Assembly (NCBI RefSeq): GCF_000143415.4
Contig: NW_003314352.1
Coordinates: forward strand, 384,402 to 448,401
Source: Selaginella moellendorffii
Taxonomy: Eukaryota; Streptophyta; Lycopodiopsida; Selaginellales; Selaginellaceae
Direction: 5' to 3'
DNA length: 64,000 nucleotides
A program made the translations under genes and the position numbers. The notes below the pieces were generated by a model, which made no database searches, was not told where the DNA came from, and saw nothing but the letters and a program-made list of their open reading frames with translations. Of this stretch, positions 24,240-37,000 are shown piece by piece (the stretch's first letter is position 1; the number at the start of each line of letters is the position of its first letter).

Positions 24240-25190
24240 TTTAGCTTTACACATAAAACACTAACTTTATGGGTGGATATATATATATGATATAATCATA
24301 AGTGTATATCTTTTACTTTTAAATATTAAAACAAATTAAATATTATTCTTTAAATTTTAAATTTTTAAAATACTTAAAATAGAAATATGGTTACAATATG
24401 AGTTATTAATTAAAAGTTTAAATAAATGTTTAAGAATAAGGATTCATAAATTGTACATAAAAATATAATTAATATTAGTGATATTTTTTTGAAATAACAA
24501 TAACATATCATGAGGTAGTAAATGTCAATATAGAAAGTGTGTAATGAGTAAAAACTTGTTTACATAACTAAATTTATATAGATTAAACTTGTTATAGAAA
24601 AACTAAATAAAAAATAACTAACTAGTAGTAGGTTTGGGATAAATTGTAAAATTAACTTTTAGTTTTTTTAAAAACATTCAATAATTATTTGAAACATATA
24701 ATAGTTGCTAAAGTTTTAATTTTCAAAGTTTTCTTATGTTTTTTCCATGTTTTATCTCAATTTGTTATTATGATATTTCTAAATATTTATTTTATATAAT
24801 TTATTTATTTAAATTTGTAATATTAACAGAAATTATAAGTAATATAATATTGTTAAATGTTAAAGTTTTTTATTACATTCTAAAACTCTTTTATAATAAA
24901 AAAGATTACTGTTGAAAATATAATAATTATTCAATTATTATTATATTGAATTGTTTTGAATATGGCAAAATGATACACAATTTCGGATAAACATGTCAAA
25001 CTTTGACTAAAATAGTTATTCCAATCAATTAATATGTCTTTATGCATAATAATTTATCAATAACCTCATTAATCCTAATTTAACTTTATTGTATTAAATA
25101 AAATTTTCTTAATGTTCATTTTTTAACAATCATTTTCTATTAAATATTTTATTGTCGGACAGAGAAAAGACAAAAATTTGGCGGCAAAGA
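24240..25190. other. AT-rich spacer, nothing recognised
   Basis: About 950 bp of A/T-dominated sequence between the 3' LTR and the RPA-interacting gene. The promoter of the latter must lie at its right end; no clear motif was picked out. Confidence 0.5.
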
Positions 25191-25204
25191 ATAGCCCTAA
25201 TAAG

Positions 25205-26183
25205 ATGAACACCTCTAGGGCAAGGAAATCGCCCAGCGACAAGGCGGCAGCATGGAAGGCCAAGGTGAGTGGCGCTTTTCTTCATAGCGCTCACTAATTT
25301 CTTCGGTTGTAGCTGAGAGAATCGTGCTTGATGCGCATGAACCACCACAGGAGCCAGCTGCTCTGGGAATTGCGATCGCCAAAGTCTCAAGAACAGGTGT
25401 GGCGTGACTACCTTCATTTGTTTTCTATTGTTTTCCTTCTTCTTTGTGTTTTCCTTGCAGGTGATCAAGGAGATTATGAGCAAGGAGCTGGAGAACATCC
25501 GGATTGGAGGAGAGGACGGCGATGGTGACATGCTGTGGAACTATTCCTCTGCTGGATCAAAGTCGCCGTCGGAGCTATCGCCACAAGAGTACGAGGATCT
25601 TATGCTCGCAATGCAAGCGGTTTTGTACCAAGGCACGTATCCTGAGCAGCAGCAGCACGGTATGGATTTTTAATTCTTGGAACGACAACTTTGAGCTGAG
25701 ATCTAGCTATAGACGATCTCGAGGACTACGAGAAGGCGACAGCTCTCGAGGATTCCTCGTTGGCCAGTCTTTTCGAGCAGAATCACCAGGTTTGTCGAGC
25801 TTTCTTGACTTCCCTTCGAAACGTTTTGCGATTTCAAGTTCTCTCGCAGGAAAATGGTGTACTTTGCCCGCTTTGTCGGCGAGGATTCCTGTTGGACAAA
25901 GAAAATAGCATCAGATGCAGCAGTAATGGCTGCCTGGACTTGGAAAGTCAGCGCGACAAGCTCAAGGTGAATGAATGAATGATTTCACGTTTCAGTGCAT
26001 AGAACTCGATCGAGCATGTTTGTGCAGGTGGGAGTCGAATTTGTACGCATCCGCTTGGCAGAGCTGATGGATCAACACTACAGCTCGGGTTGTAGCAGCC
26101 AACCGGTCTTCACCTTCAAAGACGAGTTCCAGAGCCTGTTCATTCTGTGCAACTCGTGTGACTTCTTCGAGGTTGTCGTATAG
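25205..26183 (+). CDS. RPAIN: RPA-interacting protein (RPAIN) homolog
   Basis: RPAIN proteins bind replication protein A and help bring it into the nucleus. Six exons splice in phase to 230 residues: 25205-25264, 25313-25396, 25461-25659, 25713-25789, 25850-25966, 26028-26183. The basic N-terminal block (WKAKLRESCLMRMNHHRSQL) matches the family's RPA-binding region. The middle is acidic (EYEDLMLAMQAVLYQ). The C-terminal zinc-binding part has CPLC, then RCSSNGC, and a final CNSC near LFILCNSCDFF. Length is typical of the family (about 200-250). The last exon exists again in two broken pieces at 44.45-44.91 kb. It is convergent with the ABCC pseudogene, about 200 bp away. Confidence 0.85.
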
Positions 26184-26386
26184 ATACATAGGCGAAAGGT
26201 GTTTTATACAGGCACGGGTGTTTTTCGTTCGCACGCCGGAGCAGGAGATTGATCATCAAAGGCCTCAAGAAGAGAATTTCCTTTCTCTGGAAGCTTCGTT
26301 TTATAGCTGGAGATGAGATTAGTATGTGTATATAATAAAGTTAACGCTTGCGTCTCAAGAAGCAATATTTCGGGACGATCCTGCTA

Positions 26387-26629
<243 letters not shown>

Positions 26630-29600
26630 TTAGAATTCCGCTTCACGACGTCCTTGAGATTATCTCTTTCCAGAGACTCCCAGACCTTGACGTCCTTGTG
26701 CTCGTTGAAAGGATCTAAATTGAAACGAATGCTACCTGAGATAGAAAAACGCGTCAGAAAAGACTTCGTTTTTTTTTTTAATGTACAACCCTGAGAATAG
26801 AACTGGCGTCGGTGGAATGATTCCGACAGCGAGTCTCGCAATCCCATCATCGAAATGTCATACCCGTCAATCAGAATCTGTCCACTCTCGATCTCCACCA
26901 GACGGAACAGTACGCTGAGCATGCTGGATTTGCCTGTTCGAGCAGCCATTCCCACCTTCTCACTCGCAGACAGGCCATGCAGCACGGGCGGAAGATCCGG
27001 ACGATATCTCATGACTACTTTGGCTCCAGCAGAAGGCCAACCGGGAGGATGACGTCGGTTCTCAACCACGAGTGGAGCTTCCGGGGGTAACTCTGCGTAA
27101 GTCCCCACCCTTTCAACGGCGTTGAAGCTGTTTCTCGGCTAAGCTTGCTAGTCGCAATACCGCCGTCAATAACGAGGTGATGCTGAGAGCGTAACTCAAG
27201 AGCAGGCCCATCTGAGGTGCCACAGATGCTTGACTCGATGCGTTTGCATTGGCTAAAACAGCAAATGCCGCGGCGAGAAAGATCATGAGGCCCCCGATGA
27301 ACTCGAGACGTATACCGAGCCACCTGTTTCCACTCATATTCACGAGCGTAAAACGGACGTTGTTATCCATTGTCTTGCCATTAAGCTCAGCAAGGCGATC
27401 ATGAGCTCTGCAAGCTCGAATAGTCGCCACGCCGTTGAGTGCCTCCCCAAACTGTGCGTAAACAGGAGAGCGAGTTATAGAATCTTCCCGCATAGTGCTC
27501 TGTGTGGAAAAGAAAAGTCAGTATCAGGAACCAGAAAACAAAGATACGCTGCATAAAATCCAACAAGGAGACGTAGAATACCCCTGAGAGAGATCGTATT
27601 AACGACCCCTATGAGCACAAACGCAGACAAGCAACAGTGCCACGTTCCTGTCGATCTCTCCGGTGTCTTTAGCGAGCGGTTCACAATACGGCCGATTGGG
27701 TTTGTATGAAAGAAAGACATGAGCACGAAGGACGGACGCCAGCATCCCGTTGTGAAGGTGTGATGCAGCGTACAAGCTCGAGGTGACGAGCCACAAGGAG
27801 TTTAAGAGCGTAATCAGAACCTGCAATTCTCGGTCAGGAACATAGAAGCTTAAACTTACAACTAGCAAGATACCTGACAAAATGACAGTGCTCCATAGAT
27901 ACCATTGTAAAAGTTGGGACTGTGTTCTTGGCCCGAAGTTGGCTGTGTCCAATAGCTGAGCCAAAGTCGAAAGGTTTCTGCCATAATGTAGCAAAGAAAT
28001 AGGATGGCGACAACCCAGAATCCACCGAGAGCATTTTTGTACCTGCAAAACAGAGAAAATCAGAAGCTGTATACAAGTAAAAAATGTAGTTACCTTTCCA
28101 GAACCCGAAAACCTATAACACCTGTTTCTCTTTCTTCTTTCTTTATCAATACCGATTTCTTCTTCGAGCTCGATCTCTTTTTTAGCCTCTGAGTTTTCAT
28201 GTCACCATTTATGTTCTAACCATTCAGCCGACTCTTCGTCGGTATTTAACATCTTTCCGGCATTCTCCATAAGCTGCTCCATTCGAAATAAGGTCCTCGT
28301 ATGTTCCCTGCTCCCTTATCATCCCGTCGTGGACCAAGAAGATATAACCAACTTGTGGAAGAAAATGGAGCTGGTTTGTCGCCAGAACTCTCGTTTTTTC
28401 TCTTAGTTCGCCACAAAGACATTTGTCAAAAACTTTGCGGCGACGTGTGCATCAAGTGCACTATGGCGGTCATCGAAGAGATAAACGTCCGGGGCAGCGT
28501 AAACAGCTCATGCTATAGATACTCTTTGCATCTGCCCGCCACTAAGATTGATACCTCGCTCGCCAATTTCTGTAAGGTCTCGATCCTGCCGAACTGTTTA
28601 GTACAAATTATACAATTTAGAAAACTACCTAAAACTAATATTTGGAGGTCCCGTGCCAATGCGCTTCGATAGCCCTGTTGTAGCGCACTGGATCGTAAGG
28701 AGCTCCAAATAATACATTATCACGGACCTGTTCAACAAGCGTTGTTTAGTTCCGCTAGAAAAGAAAAAAAATCTTACAGTGGCGTTACTTGTGGAACATA
28801 TGCTACTCTTCCTCTCAATACAATTTCCATATCAGCAAGAGGAGGCAGCTCTCCAAGAGCAGCTGAAATTAAAGAGGTTTTTCCCTCTCCAGTTCCCCCA
28901 ACAATGGCACAAAATATCCAACTGGGACCTCAAAATTTATGTGTAGTAATGCGAGTTCATCGGCAAGAAGGAGCTCTTGCGATCTCGTCAAGGATACTTT
29001 CGCATTGACAGCCTGTAAGACCACATCAGCAATTGAGCGAGCATCTAAAAACATCCACCTGTTATCAGACTCGGGAGCATGAATAAGGGAAATCTCACAA
29101 TAGAAAATAACGAGAGAGAATTAAAAGCTTTTGCCGGTGCGTGTAAATGCCAAATGCTAAAATTTGTAAGAAAAACAGGAAAGCTGTTCAAGAGAAAGCT
29201 GTTTATCTGCAAGAGGAGATGTTTCAGAAGATAAAAGAAACGGTAGAACGAAGGGAAGTTAAAAGCTGTGTTTTACGGAATCGTCATTCTGAACCTTTGA
29301 GCTAAAACTATCCTCCCAGGCATAGCATCTGTGTTACAAAAGTAAACACCGAGACAATAAAAATACGTATACGTACTTCACAACGTCCATGGCTGATAAA
29401 ACTTCAGAGACCAGGCCGATACGTTTGTTGTGTCAAAATATCTATAAACGAAAATATACCGAGCGGGAAACATCAACAACAAAATTGATGTACCAATCAA
29501 GGATGCAACGCCGAGTTGGTAGTACAGGAAAGCTACAGCTTCTACAATCCGTAGGGGAGCTGATCATAGGCCATCTGGTTGGCTACATTTTTGCTGTTGT

Positions 29601-29821
29601 AAATTTAAATTACGACCATGAAAGTACCTGAAGAGCTTCTACATCAGTAATCAAATTTACAATTTTTCCCCAAGTAAATCCCTGTTGCCCAACTTGACTT
29701 AGACGAACAGATTTTCGAAACACCGCAGCAACCTATACAATGCTTTACTGGTTCGGACCTGGGAATAAAACCAACCAGAATAAAGCGCACACAAAATCCT
29801 GTATGTAATATGTTTTGAAAA

Positions 29822-29895
29822 TATAAATATTGCCATATCCCAAACACTCACATTGGTAGAAGAGAGGGGCATTGCACTTTGCAAAATACACCTAA
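29822..29895 (+). repeat. LTR/leader fragment of the 19.3 kb retroelement family
   Basis: The junction of the 5' LTR end with the internal leader (about 19399-19440: CCATATTCCAAGCATTCACA and then TTGGTGGAGGTGAGGGGCA) recurs here as CCATATCCCAAACACTCACA and TTGGTAGAAGAGAGGGGCA, followed by a loosely matching CACCTA. Because the match crosses the LTR end into the leader it is not a solo LTR but a truncated insertion. It lies within a degraded intron of the ABCC pseudogene. Confidence 0.65.
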
Positions 29896-30675
29896 AGCAA
29901 GCATTGAGAAATAAAAAATTAAGAGACAAGATAAGTGATGTCATTTACTATGCCAACAAATATTAGTGCTGCATATATGTAGCCTTGCCAAACAGGAGCA
30001 CCAGTTTGCATTAACTATAAATCTGAGACGTTTGAACAACTTTAAAACATTATTTGCACTTGACTGACCAGATTCAGGAAAAAAGGTCCAACTAATTGAT
30101 TAAGACCATTTCCAATCTAAAACACAAGAAATGCTTAGACAACTGGACGAGAAAAACTTACTTTAAAAATTCCACCCAGCCAGAATCTAGGGAGCGTAAA
30201 GAACATTTCATCAGAGAAGAAAAACAAAATAACTTCCTAAAAGCGCCAAACCTAGGTCCAAGACATCTGTGTAAAGCTGCCAAAAGCCACGGATTCGCCT
30301 TTTTGCACTCGTCATCCCAGAATTTCCTAAAACTGCAAGGAAAGACAAGAAAGATCGTCTGCAAAGCTCTCCAGCAAATTTCTTACTCTCGAAAGAGATG
30401 CTCCGTCCTATCCCACTCATCAAGCTGCCACATATTCTTTTCAGTAAGCGGTCTCTTGTAGCCTGTCTCCATTAGTGGAGTCATCCATGAGAAGGCAATT
30501 CCTGAGAAGGTATGATCAGCACACATTTTAAAATGCAACCACGTAGTCGAGAAAGTGGATGCGTGGCACTCAGGGCAAACTTTCATCTGATCTTCATACT
30601 CAACTGTAATGTCCTCGGGGATGGGACGATAATCTCCTTCCTGGGTCTCTGGGGAATAAATCCATGCGACAGCAG

Positions 30676-30775
30676 NNNNNNNNNNNNNNNNNNNNNNNNN
30701 NNNNNNNNNNNNNNNNNNNNNNNNNNNNNNNNNNNNNNNNNNNNNNNNNNNNNNNNNNNNNNNNNNNNNNNNNNN
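30676..30775. other. Assembly gap (100 N)
   Basis: Fixed-size run of 100 N within the ABCC pseudogene; the true length is unknown. Confidence 0.99.
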
Positions 30776-31561
30776 TACTTGTCAAGGTAATCCTTGAGCT
30801 CAGAAACAAAACGAAGCTTCGTGATCTCGGCGACTAGAGCGTAAAACAAAGCATAACGGTTGCCATTTGTATTCTCTCACGTAAATCCTCGTCTCCAGGC
30901 ACAGCATTATCAGGACATCAATCCAAGTAGCCGAGGAAACGAGCATAGAAGAGAATAATAAAAGCCATACCTCATAAGGAGGAAGCGATTTGTTTCCTTC
31001 GGGATTGTCACTAGAAATCCTCAGGGCGAGCTGCGCAAGGCAGCTAGAGCGATAAGAAGAACGCTGGGCCTCGCAACGGGGCCGTCCTAGGAGCACCTGA
31101 TCAGCCGGATCCCCTTGACGGCGAAGAAGAGCAGCGATGTTGATGACGAGCGTGTCGGTGACGCAGGGAGTCCCAAAATTGCCCCATATTCTCGTGCAAA
31201 ACCCGAGAGTACAGGCTGCTCGCGATTGGATGACCTGGAGGACAAGTCCATAGGAGGATCCAAGCGCAGCGCAATCAACCCTTCGAGCGGAGGGAGAATA
31301 TACCTGGAGGTGTTTAAAAAGGTTACATTTATAATCACAAAAATTAACCTAAATAAACATTAACCATTAGTGGTAAAATGTGTCTAATCTAGGCATATCC
31401 ACTTATAGCAATTGCTTGCCCTAGCCAGACTCTTCAACTTCATAAGCCCCTACTTGAGCATTAGTCCAAGTAATAAACAAGTTACAATGAAATCAAGGCA
31501 AGAAGAAGTCCAAACCTTGAAAACAATGCAATAGAGTGGGCAAGCAAAAGTCAAATGGTAA

Positions 31562-31700
31562 ACTCCCCTCCTTTATGTCCCCATGTTTAATTGCAAACTT
31601 GCAAGAGCAGAAGCTTAAGGTCCTTTTCCTGATCAGCCCCTCGGTCAAGAGGTAATGGGTTCTGGTTTGTACTTGATCTGAACAGTAATATGGTTATATA
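31562..31700 (-). pseudogene. Partial third copy of PP2C-like/macro gene exons
   Basis: The stretch containing TTTAATTGCAAACTTGCAAG, AAGGTCCTTTTCCTGATCA and AACAGTAATATGGTTATATA matches pieces of 45.80-46.08 kb in the intact gene (the exon starting EKDLKLVCKVG and the intron before the preceding exon), with the DNA between them deleted. It lies just below the longer broken copy at 31.96-33.65 kb, so the copy was duplicated or rearranged locally. Confidence 0.6.
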
Positions 31701-31860
31701 GCTGTCCTGGCTGCCAAATATCTCTTTCGGGATCCACAAAGACTTTGAGTCTAATAGGGCCTAGGATAGCAGATATCCACCACAATGATTTCTCCATAAG
31801 TGCATGGAAAACCTCTTTGACACTTATTTTCATGGGCACGTTCCACAATGCGATCTGGCT
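31645..31860 (-). other. Unassigned open frame next to the macro pseudogene
   Basis: A 67-residue frame reads WNVPMKISVKEVFHALMEKS and then a segment with ILGPIRLKVFVDPERDIW. Its amino-acid pattern is that of real protein and recalls the DUF4283/zinc-knuckle proteins of plant LINE-type elements, but I cannot confirm this. Its last part overlaps the partial macro-gene copy, so it is probably an insertion relic. Confidence 0.3.
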
Positions 31861-31959
31861 ATATCGTTATATGCCCGAGACCATCACTTACAAAGAGATC
31901 AACAGTTTTAAATTAATTAGATAATCACAACACTACTTACTCTTCAGATTTAAGTTAAG

Positions 31960-33650
31960 CCAGAAAGTTTCAAAGGCACCCATGTTTAATCCAGGGCAGC
32001 TTAGCTCAATGGAGCCTTAGCACTTTTGAGTGCCCCTTGTACGCTTTCTACAGAAATCTGTGCCTCTTTATCCGGAGGAAACCTGTAATATGCTAACTCG
32101 GTAAGGTGTGAGTACAATCCTGCCATGTCCGCACGAGATAGCTGGGAGCGCTACGTGTTTAATGCCCTCATCGCAAGTAAATGATATAGCGTCCCTGTAA
32201 TGGCAAAAGAACAATATATCATATTTTCTACACACTCTGGCATACCTGTAAGTGAAACCAAGATGCTCAGCAGCTTCTGACTCCGTCTTTGTAATGTGAG
32301 TAGCAATGATTTTAGATGCTGGCACTCCTTGTAAAGGGCTGAGAAACAAGTCAGTTAAAAGGTGAAAAACGAAATAACGAAAGACATCCAAGCCAGTAAA
32401 GAAACCAGTAGGAAACCACGAACCAACATATCTCTGAAAGACAAAAGCTAATGTCAAATGCCAAACATCCCTTTGCTTTGCCTCTGTGTATCTGACCTCC
32501 AACAGGAATTACAATAGCATCATTCTTTCGTCCACAAACCACTCTTTTATGTTCCCGCATTTAATCACAAACTAGCAAGAGCCGACTTTACAAACAACCT
32601 TGAGGTCCTTTTCCTGATAAGAAAATCTCAAACAACATATAGAAAAGAAGAAAAAGAGTTACCTTGAGGTCCATCATCCTTATGCAGGGATCCCTGTCCG
32701 GCAAAAGGTGACGGGTGTACTCCTAGGGGGCGGAAACCATGGGGCGCAAACCATGGGGTCTAACACCATATAGCCCTAGCGTCATGTCTTTCGTCTTTGG
32801 ACGAGTCGTCTTCGTCTTCAGACTCAGATTCATCGGCAGGATCGGGAAATATTTCGATTGGGCCTTCCTCTTTGTCCTCTGCGGCGCCATATAACTGTCC
32901 ACTCACCTCTCGAGTCACTCCATTGGCCACTTTCTGTCGCAGCAGCTCTGAATGTCCTGCATTCATCAGCCCCTGTTCTGGCAATCTGGCGGCAAGCTTC
33001 CTCGAGGCCATGTACTAGTTCGCACATTACAAGCTCGTTTGCGGATTACAAGTATACAATACTCACGAGTGCGTCAATCCGAGTGGTGAAAACGCTTGTA
33101 TAATGGCTATCCATGTGACACACTAGGTGATTTGACACATAGGAGTCTGCTGTAGTCAGCCGCTCCTGTGTGAACAAGCTAGCGAAAGAGTGAGTACCTT
33201 GCGGCATTTTTGAGACGGGAAAGAGAACTTGGACGGTTCAGCCTCTCGTCCTTCCCATTTCGGCACAGCAACACCATCGCAAGTGACACATACACATGTG
33301 CGTCTCACCACCAAGGACATGTTTTGCGCATACCAATCCTGTAACCGAACACCAAACATTCACAGCAACAAGAAGAGAGATGAACACATACCCAGCAATC
33401 TGATGTTCCCACCGCAGTCCGGAGCTCGTCATTCATCCTGCAAACAAATACGCTGTACATATTCTTACTTTGTAAACGCGTGCTCCAGAGCTTGTGGCGT
33501 ACCGCATGTTGACAGCTCCAGAGATGCTCGAATGTGACCCATGAGTCAAGATCGGCGTAACTTAAGAAGTTCGAGTTGTATTGAATAGACGCTCCTGCAG
33601 TCTTCCTAGCCACAGCGCGTCGCCATCGCCAGAGCCCTAAACCCGTATGG
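31960..33650 (-). pseudogene. Broken copy of the PP2C-like/macro-domain gene
   Basis: Exon by exon this matches the intact gene at 45010-47227: the first PP2C-like exon near 33.6-33.48 kb, ELRTAVGTSDCW near 33.4 kb, the exon ending in RLKNAA near 33.2 kb, GLEEACRQIA near 33.0 kb, the acidic linker AAEDKEEGPIEIFPDPADES near 32.85 kb, NDAIVIPV near 32.5 kb, and the macro-domain block GIKHVALPAISCGHG near 32.15 kb. Relative to the intact copy, exon 1 has lost about 50 bp and carries a TGA in the segment LRRS(stop)LMGH. Exon 3 has two small deletions that shift the frame, and the acidic exon ends early in a stop. I see no last exon in frame. Transcription is possible; a full protein is not. Confidence 0.82.
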
Positions 33651-33695
33651 CGCCAACTTTTATAAATTCTAGGGCTCGCGAGTATCAGTACTTCG

Positions 33696-33770
33696 GCGAG
33701 GCTCGAACTCGCGACCCCCGCGTGGGAAGTGCAACGTGTTAAGTCTAACACTCTCTTAGCATATGCTCTG
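33696..33770 (-). other. tRNA-like sequence (T-arm and A-box-like D-arm)
   Basis: On the minus strand a perfect 5-bp T-stem with loop TTCGAGC (33696-33712) is preceded by GGTC, a possible anticodon arm, and GCTAAGAGAGTGTTAGAC, which resembles an A box. The acceptor ends do not pair and the anticodon stem is poor, so this is not a working tRNA as it stands. It could be a tRNA pseudogene or the head of a SINE. Confidence 0.3.
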
Positions 33771-34079
33771 GACACGATTCTAGGGCTTGTGACCCCCGTT
33801 TGTTTGTAGGTTCTCGCGCATCGGCTCCAATTCTCCCGGATTTTGGATCCGCCGCGCTTAGATCCTGGCTCCCAGCTCGCGGGAAGTCGGCTCTACATGC
33901 TGAACTCTGGGGTTTGGATCGTTGTTGTGCGCCTGGTGCTCCATTTCCTCGACACCTTGATGCAATGCCTGCCGATTGTGGTAGCGCCGCCGCTAGCGTC
34001 CAGCGGGAGTGCCCTGTGCGCGGTCGTGCTGTGGCGGCCGTAGGGAGTGGTCTAGCTGTCGGGAGGAGGCGCTGCTACG

Positions 34080-37000
34080 ATGTGGCCGTGGAGGCGGCGG
34101 GAGAGATTCTCGCTCGACGAGCTCAAGTACGTTTGGCTGAATTCTCTTTCCTCGCCCTTCTCTTCTCACCCCGAATGGTTTTCTCGCCAGATTTCTCACT
34201 GAGCAATTGCAAAGGATCAGCTTTGTCAATGACTTGAATAAGGTGTGGATTGGATCCACCATCTCTTCTAGTTCTACCGCGCGGAATTTAATTTTTAATT
34301 TTTTCTTTTGTTACTAGGATTCGGTGGTAGAGATACTTAGATCCATGGCGGAGCTTATGATATGGGGTGATCAACGAGACGCTTCGATTTTTGAGTAAGA
34401 TCCTAGCATTCTCTCGATTTTGATGGCGAGGTGATTGTAATTCACAGGTACTTTATGGAGAAGCAAGTAATGGTTTTGTTTCTGCAAATTCTCGAGCTTA
34501 GCAGCAACACCACGGCTGTTGTGGTCCAATTACTACAGACTATCAACATCATGGTTCAAAACATTCGGAGTGACCATGCCATATGTAATGTTTTTTTTTT
34601 TTTCCCTAGAGGAATGGGCCTTACTTTTTGCTGTTGGTGTGGCAGACTACATATTTAGCAATGGGTACCTTAACCACTTTATCACGTATCCCTATGACTT
34701 CCGGGACGAAGAACTGCTGGCCTACTACATTTCTTTTCTAAGGTAAATACACCTTCGACTTTCTGTTTGCCTTTACTTTTTCCTTCCTTGTAGAACAACA
34801 AGCACAAAGCTTGATCAGACCACAATATCGTTCTTCATAACAACCGAAAATGTATGTTGCGTCTGTTCATTTCTGATAACATGACTGTAGAACGTTCTTG
34901 CAGGACAATGTGGTGTCGTTCCCACTTTACACAGAAGGGATCAAGTTCTTTCGGCATGAAGAAAGTATGGTGCGAATAGCAGTACGAACCCTCACTTTGA
35001 ACATATATCATGGTAAAGCTATTCTACATTGTTCGTGCTTTGCGCTGCAACCGTGTCTTGTCTTGTTAGTGAATGACGACAGCGTGAGAAAGTTTGTTTC
35101 AAGCGATAAGGCCGTGGGATACATCGCCGACATTGTGGGCTTCCTTAAAGAAAAGAGTTTTTCACTGCATGCTTTGATGGCCGATGCCGAAAGGTACGAC
35201 TTTTTTCAGTAGTGTGTAAATGTCTGCTAATAAGTAGTATTTCCAGGAATCATGAGCCACTTCAGAGTAAATCAAGATTAGAAGGATGTATAGCAGAGAC
35301 GGAGGAGATCCTTGATTATTGCAACGATATTGTCTCTGCTGGCATCCCTGGTTTGGCTCGCGCAATGACGGATAACTTGATGCATGTTTTTGTGCTCCCG
35401 CTCTTGTGTTCACTTGCTTCAGTACGTACCATTTTTGCTGGACGTGTGTTTTGTTTTTTCCTTTTGATCATTTGGCGATTACAGGAAAATGCTCTCTCTG
35501 CGCTCTATCTGCTTGCTCGTGTTTTGTGCCTCATCAGACACAAACCGTTGGCAAATGGTGTCGCTGCCGCCCTCGTTTGTGAATCCTTTCTTGATAGCTC
35601 GCTGCCGGAACAGGAACGTCGTCCCTTGAGTGCTTCAGGCCTGGCCCGGGAAAATGGCGTCTCTTCTTTGTGTCCAATGTAGTCTGTGAGCTTTTTACTC
35701 GTAAAAACACGACGCTCATTCTAATGTCGTTGCTGTGCAGGGAGCTGGTTCTGTCACATGTTATATCTGATAGCGACAGGGTTATTGTGGCTTCCGTGAC
35801 GTTTTTACTGGCTCTTCTTCACAATGAAGGTAATCGGTGCATCATTGTTACAATTGTTTCTAAGTTCGGCCTCTAAACAGTGGATGATGCAATTTTGGAA
35901 GTACTTGGACTTCTTCCTCGTTTGAAACAACATAAAAGACGCCTTTTGGTTTGTGACTTGTTTACTATGTCCCTTGCTCACGACAGTTTTTTGCAAACTT
36001 TTTTTGCAGCAAGCTTTGATGGGAAGCAATTCAGACGAAGAGCTGTTTGGCGACGAGGATACCCTTGACGTTTGCGACTATTCCACATTAGCGGTAAGCG
36101 CTCAATCTTTTGTACTGGTTTTTATTGTGCTGCTTCTTCAGGTTGAAAGTGAGAAAACTGTTGATGGAAAAAGGCTTCGTGGCACAAACTTCTGCAGAGC
36201 TACCAGAAACGATAGAAATGCCAAGTGTAACTCTTTCGTGCGTATGCAAGAAGCGGTAAGAATTTGCTACCTGTTTACGTAAAGAGCTGAGTATGATTTG
36301 GAACGTTGAAGGTCGTGAAGAAGCTTCTGGAGCTATTATGCAGGCGTCCACCACCTTGCATAGAAGCGTTATGGCAATGTGGTGCTTTGCTGCGGCAAAT
36401 ATTTCCTTACCATCAGGAAAATAGTGTCCACAGCTCGAGGATTGCCATGATTCGTGTAAGTCTTTTCTTTCTTTGTATAAGCTGTTTCTGACACGAGTTG
36501 TTTTTGCAGACTGCACGCATAGAAGCTAAAGAGGCTGTTCTAAAAGAACTAGACGACTGCTGGTGTGATGCTATTCCGTTTGTTGTTGTTGAAGTCTGGC
36601 AAAAATCTCGGAAAGGTATCGATTTAGTTTTATCTTTAGTTTGTCACGGTTCTGATTCGACCATTGCCAGCTCTGGAAGGCTCTTATTATCGAGATGATT
36701 CGACAACTCTACTTATTCAAGCACAAAGGAAGAATTTGGATGGTCAAAGTACTACACTCTTTTTGCCTATGTTATTCTGATTTTCGATTATCTCCAGACA
36801 GATTCTCGTCTTCTGTAGTCGCCGATAGGATGCAGGAAGCTATACAGGTTAGTTTTAACTCTCCCTTCTTAACTTATAAACTTACGAAAGAAAGCGCAGG
36901 TTTTCGTGGCCCTGCACCAGCTACTTCATCTTCTGATTGGCGAGTCGGTCCCAGAAGCACTCCCTCTAGACATGTCATACAGCGGCGAATATGTAGCGAA

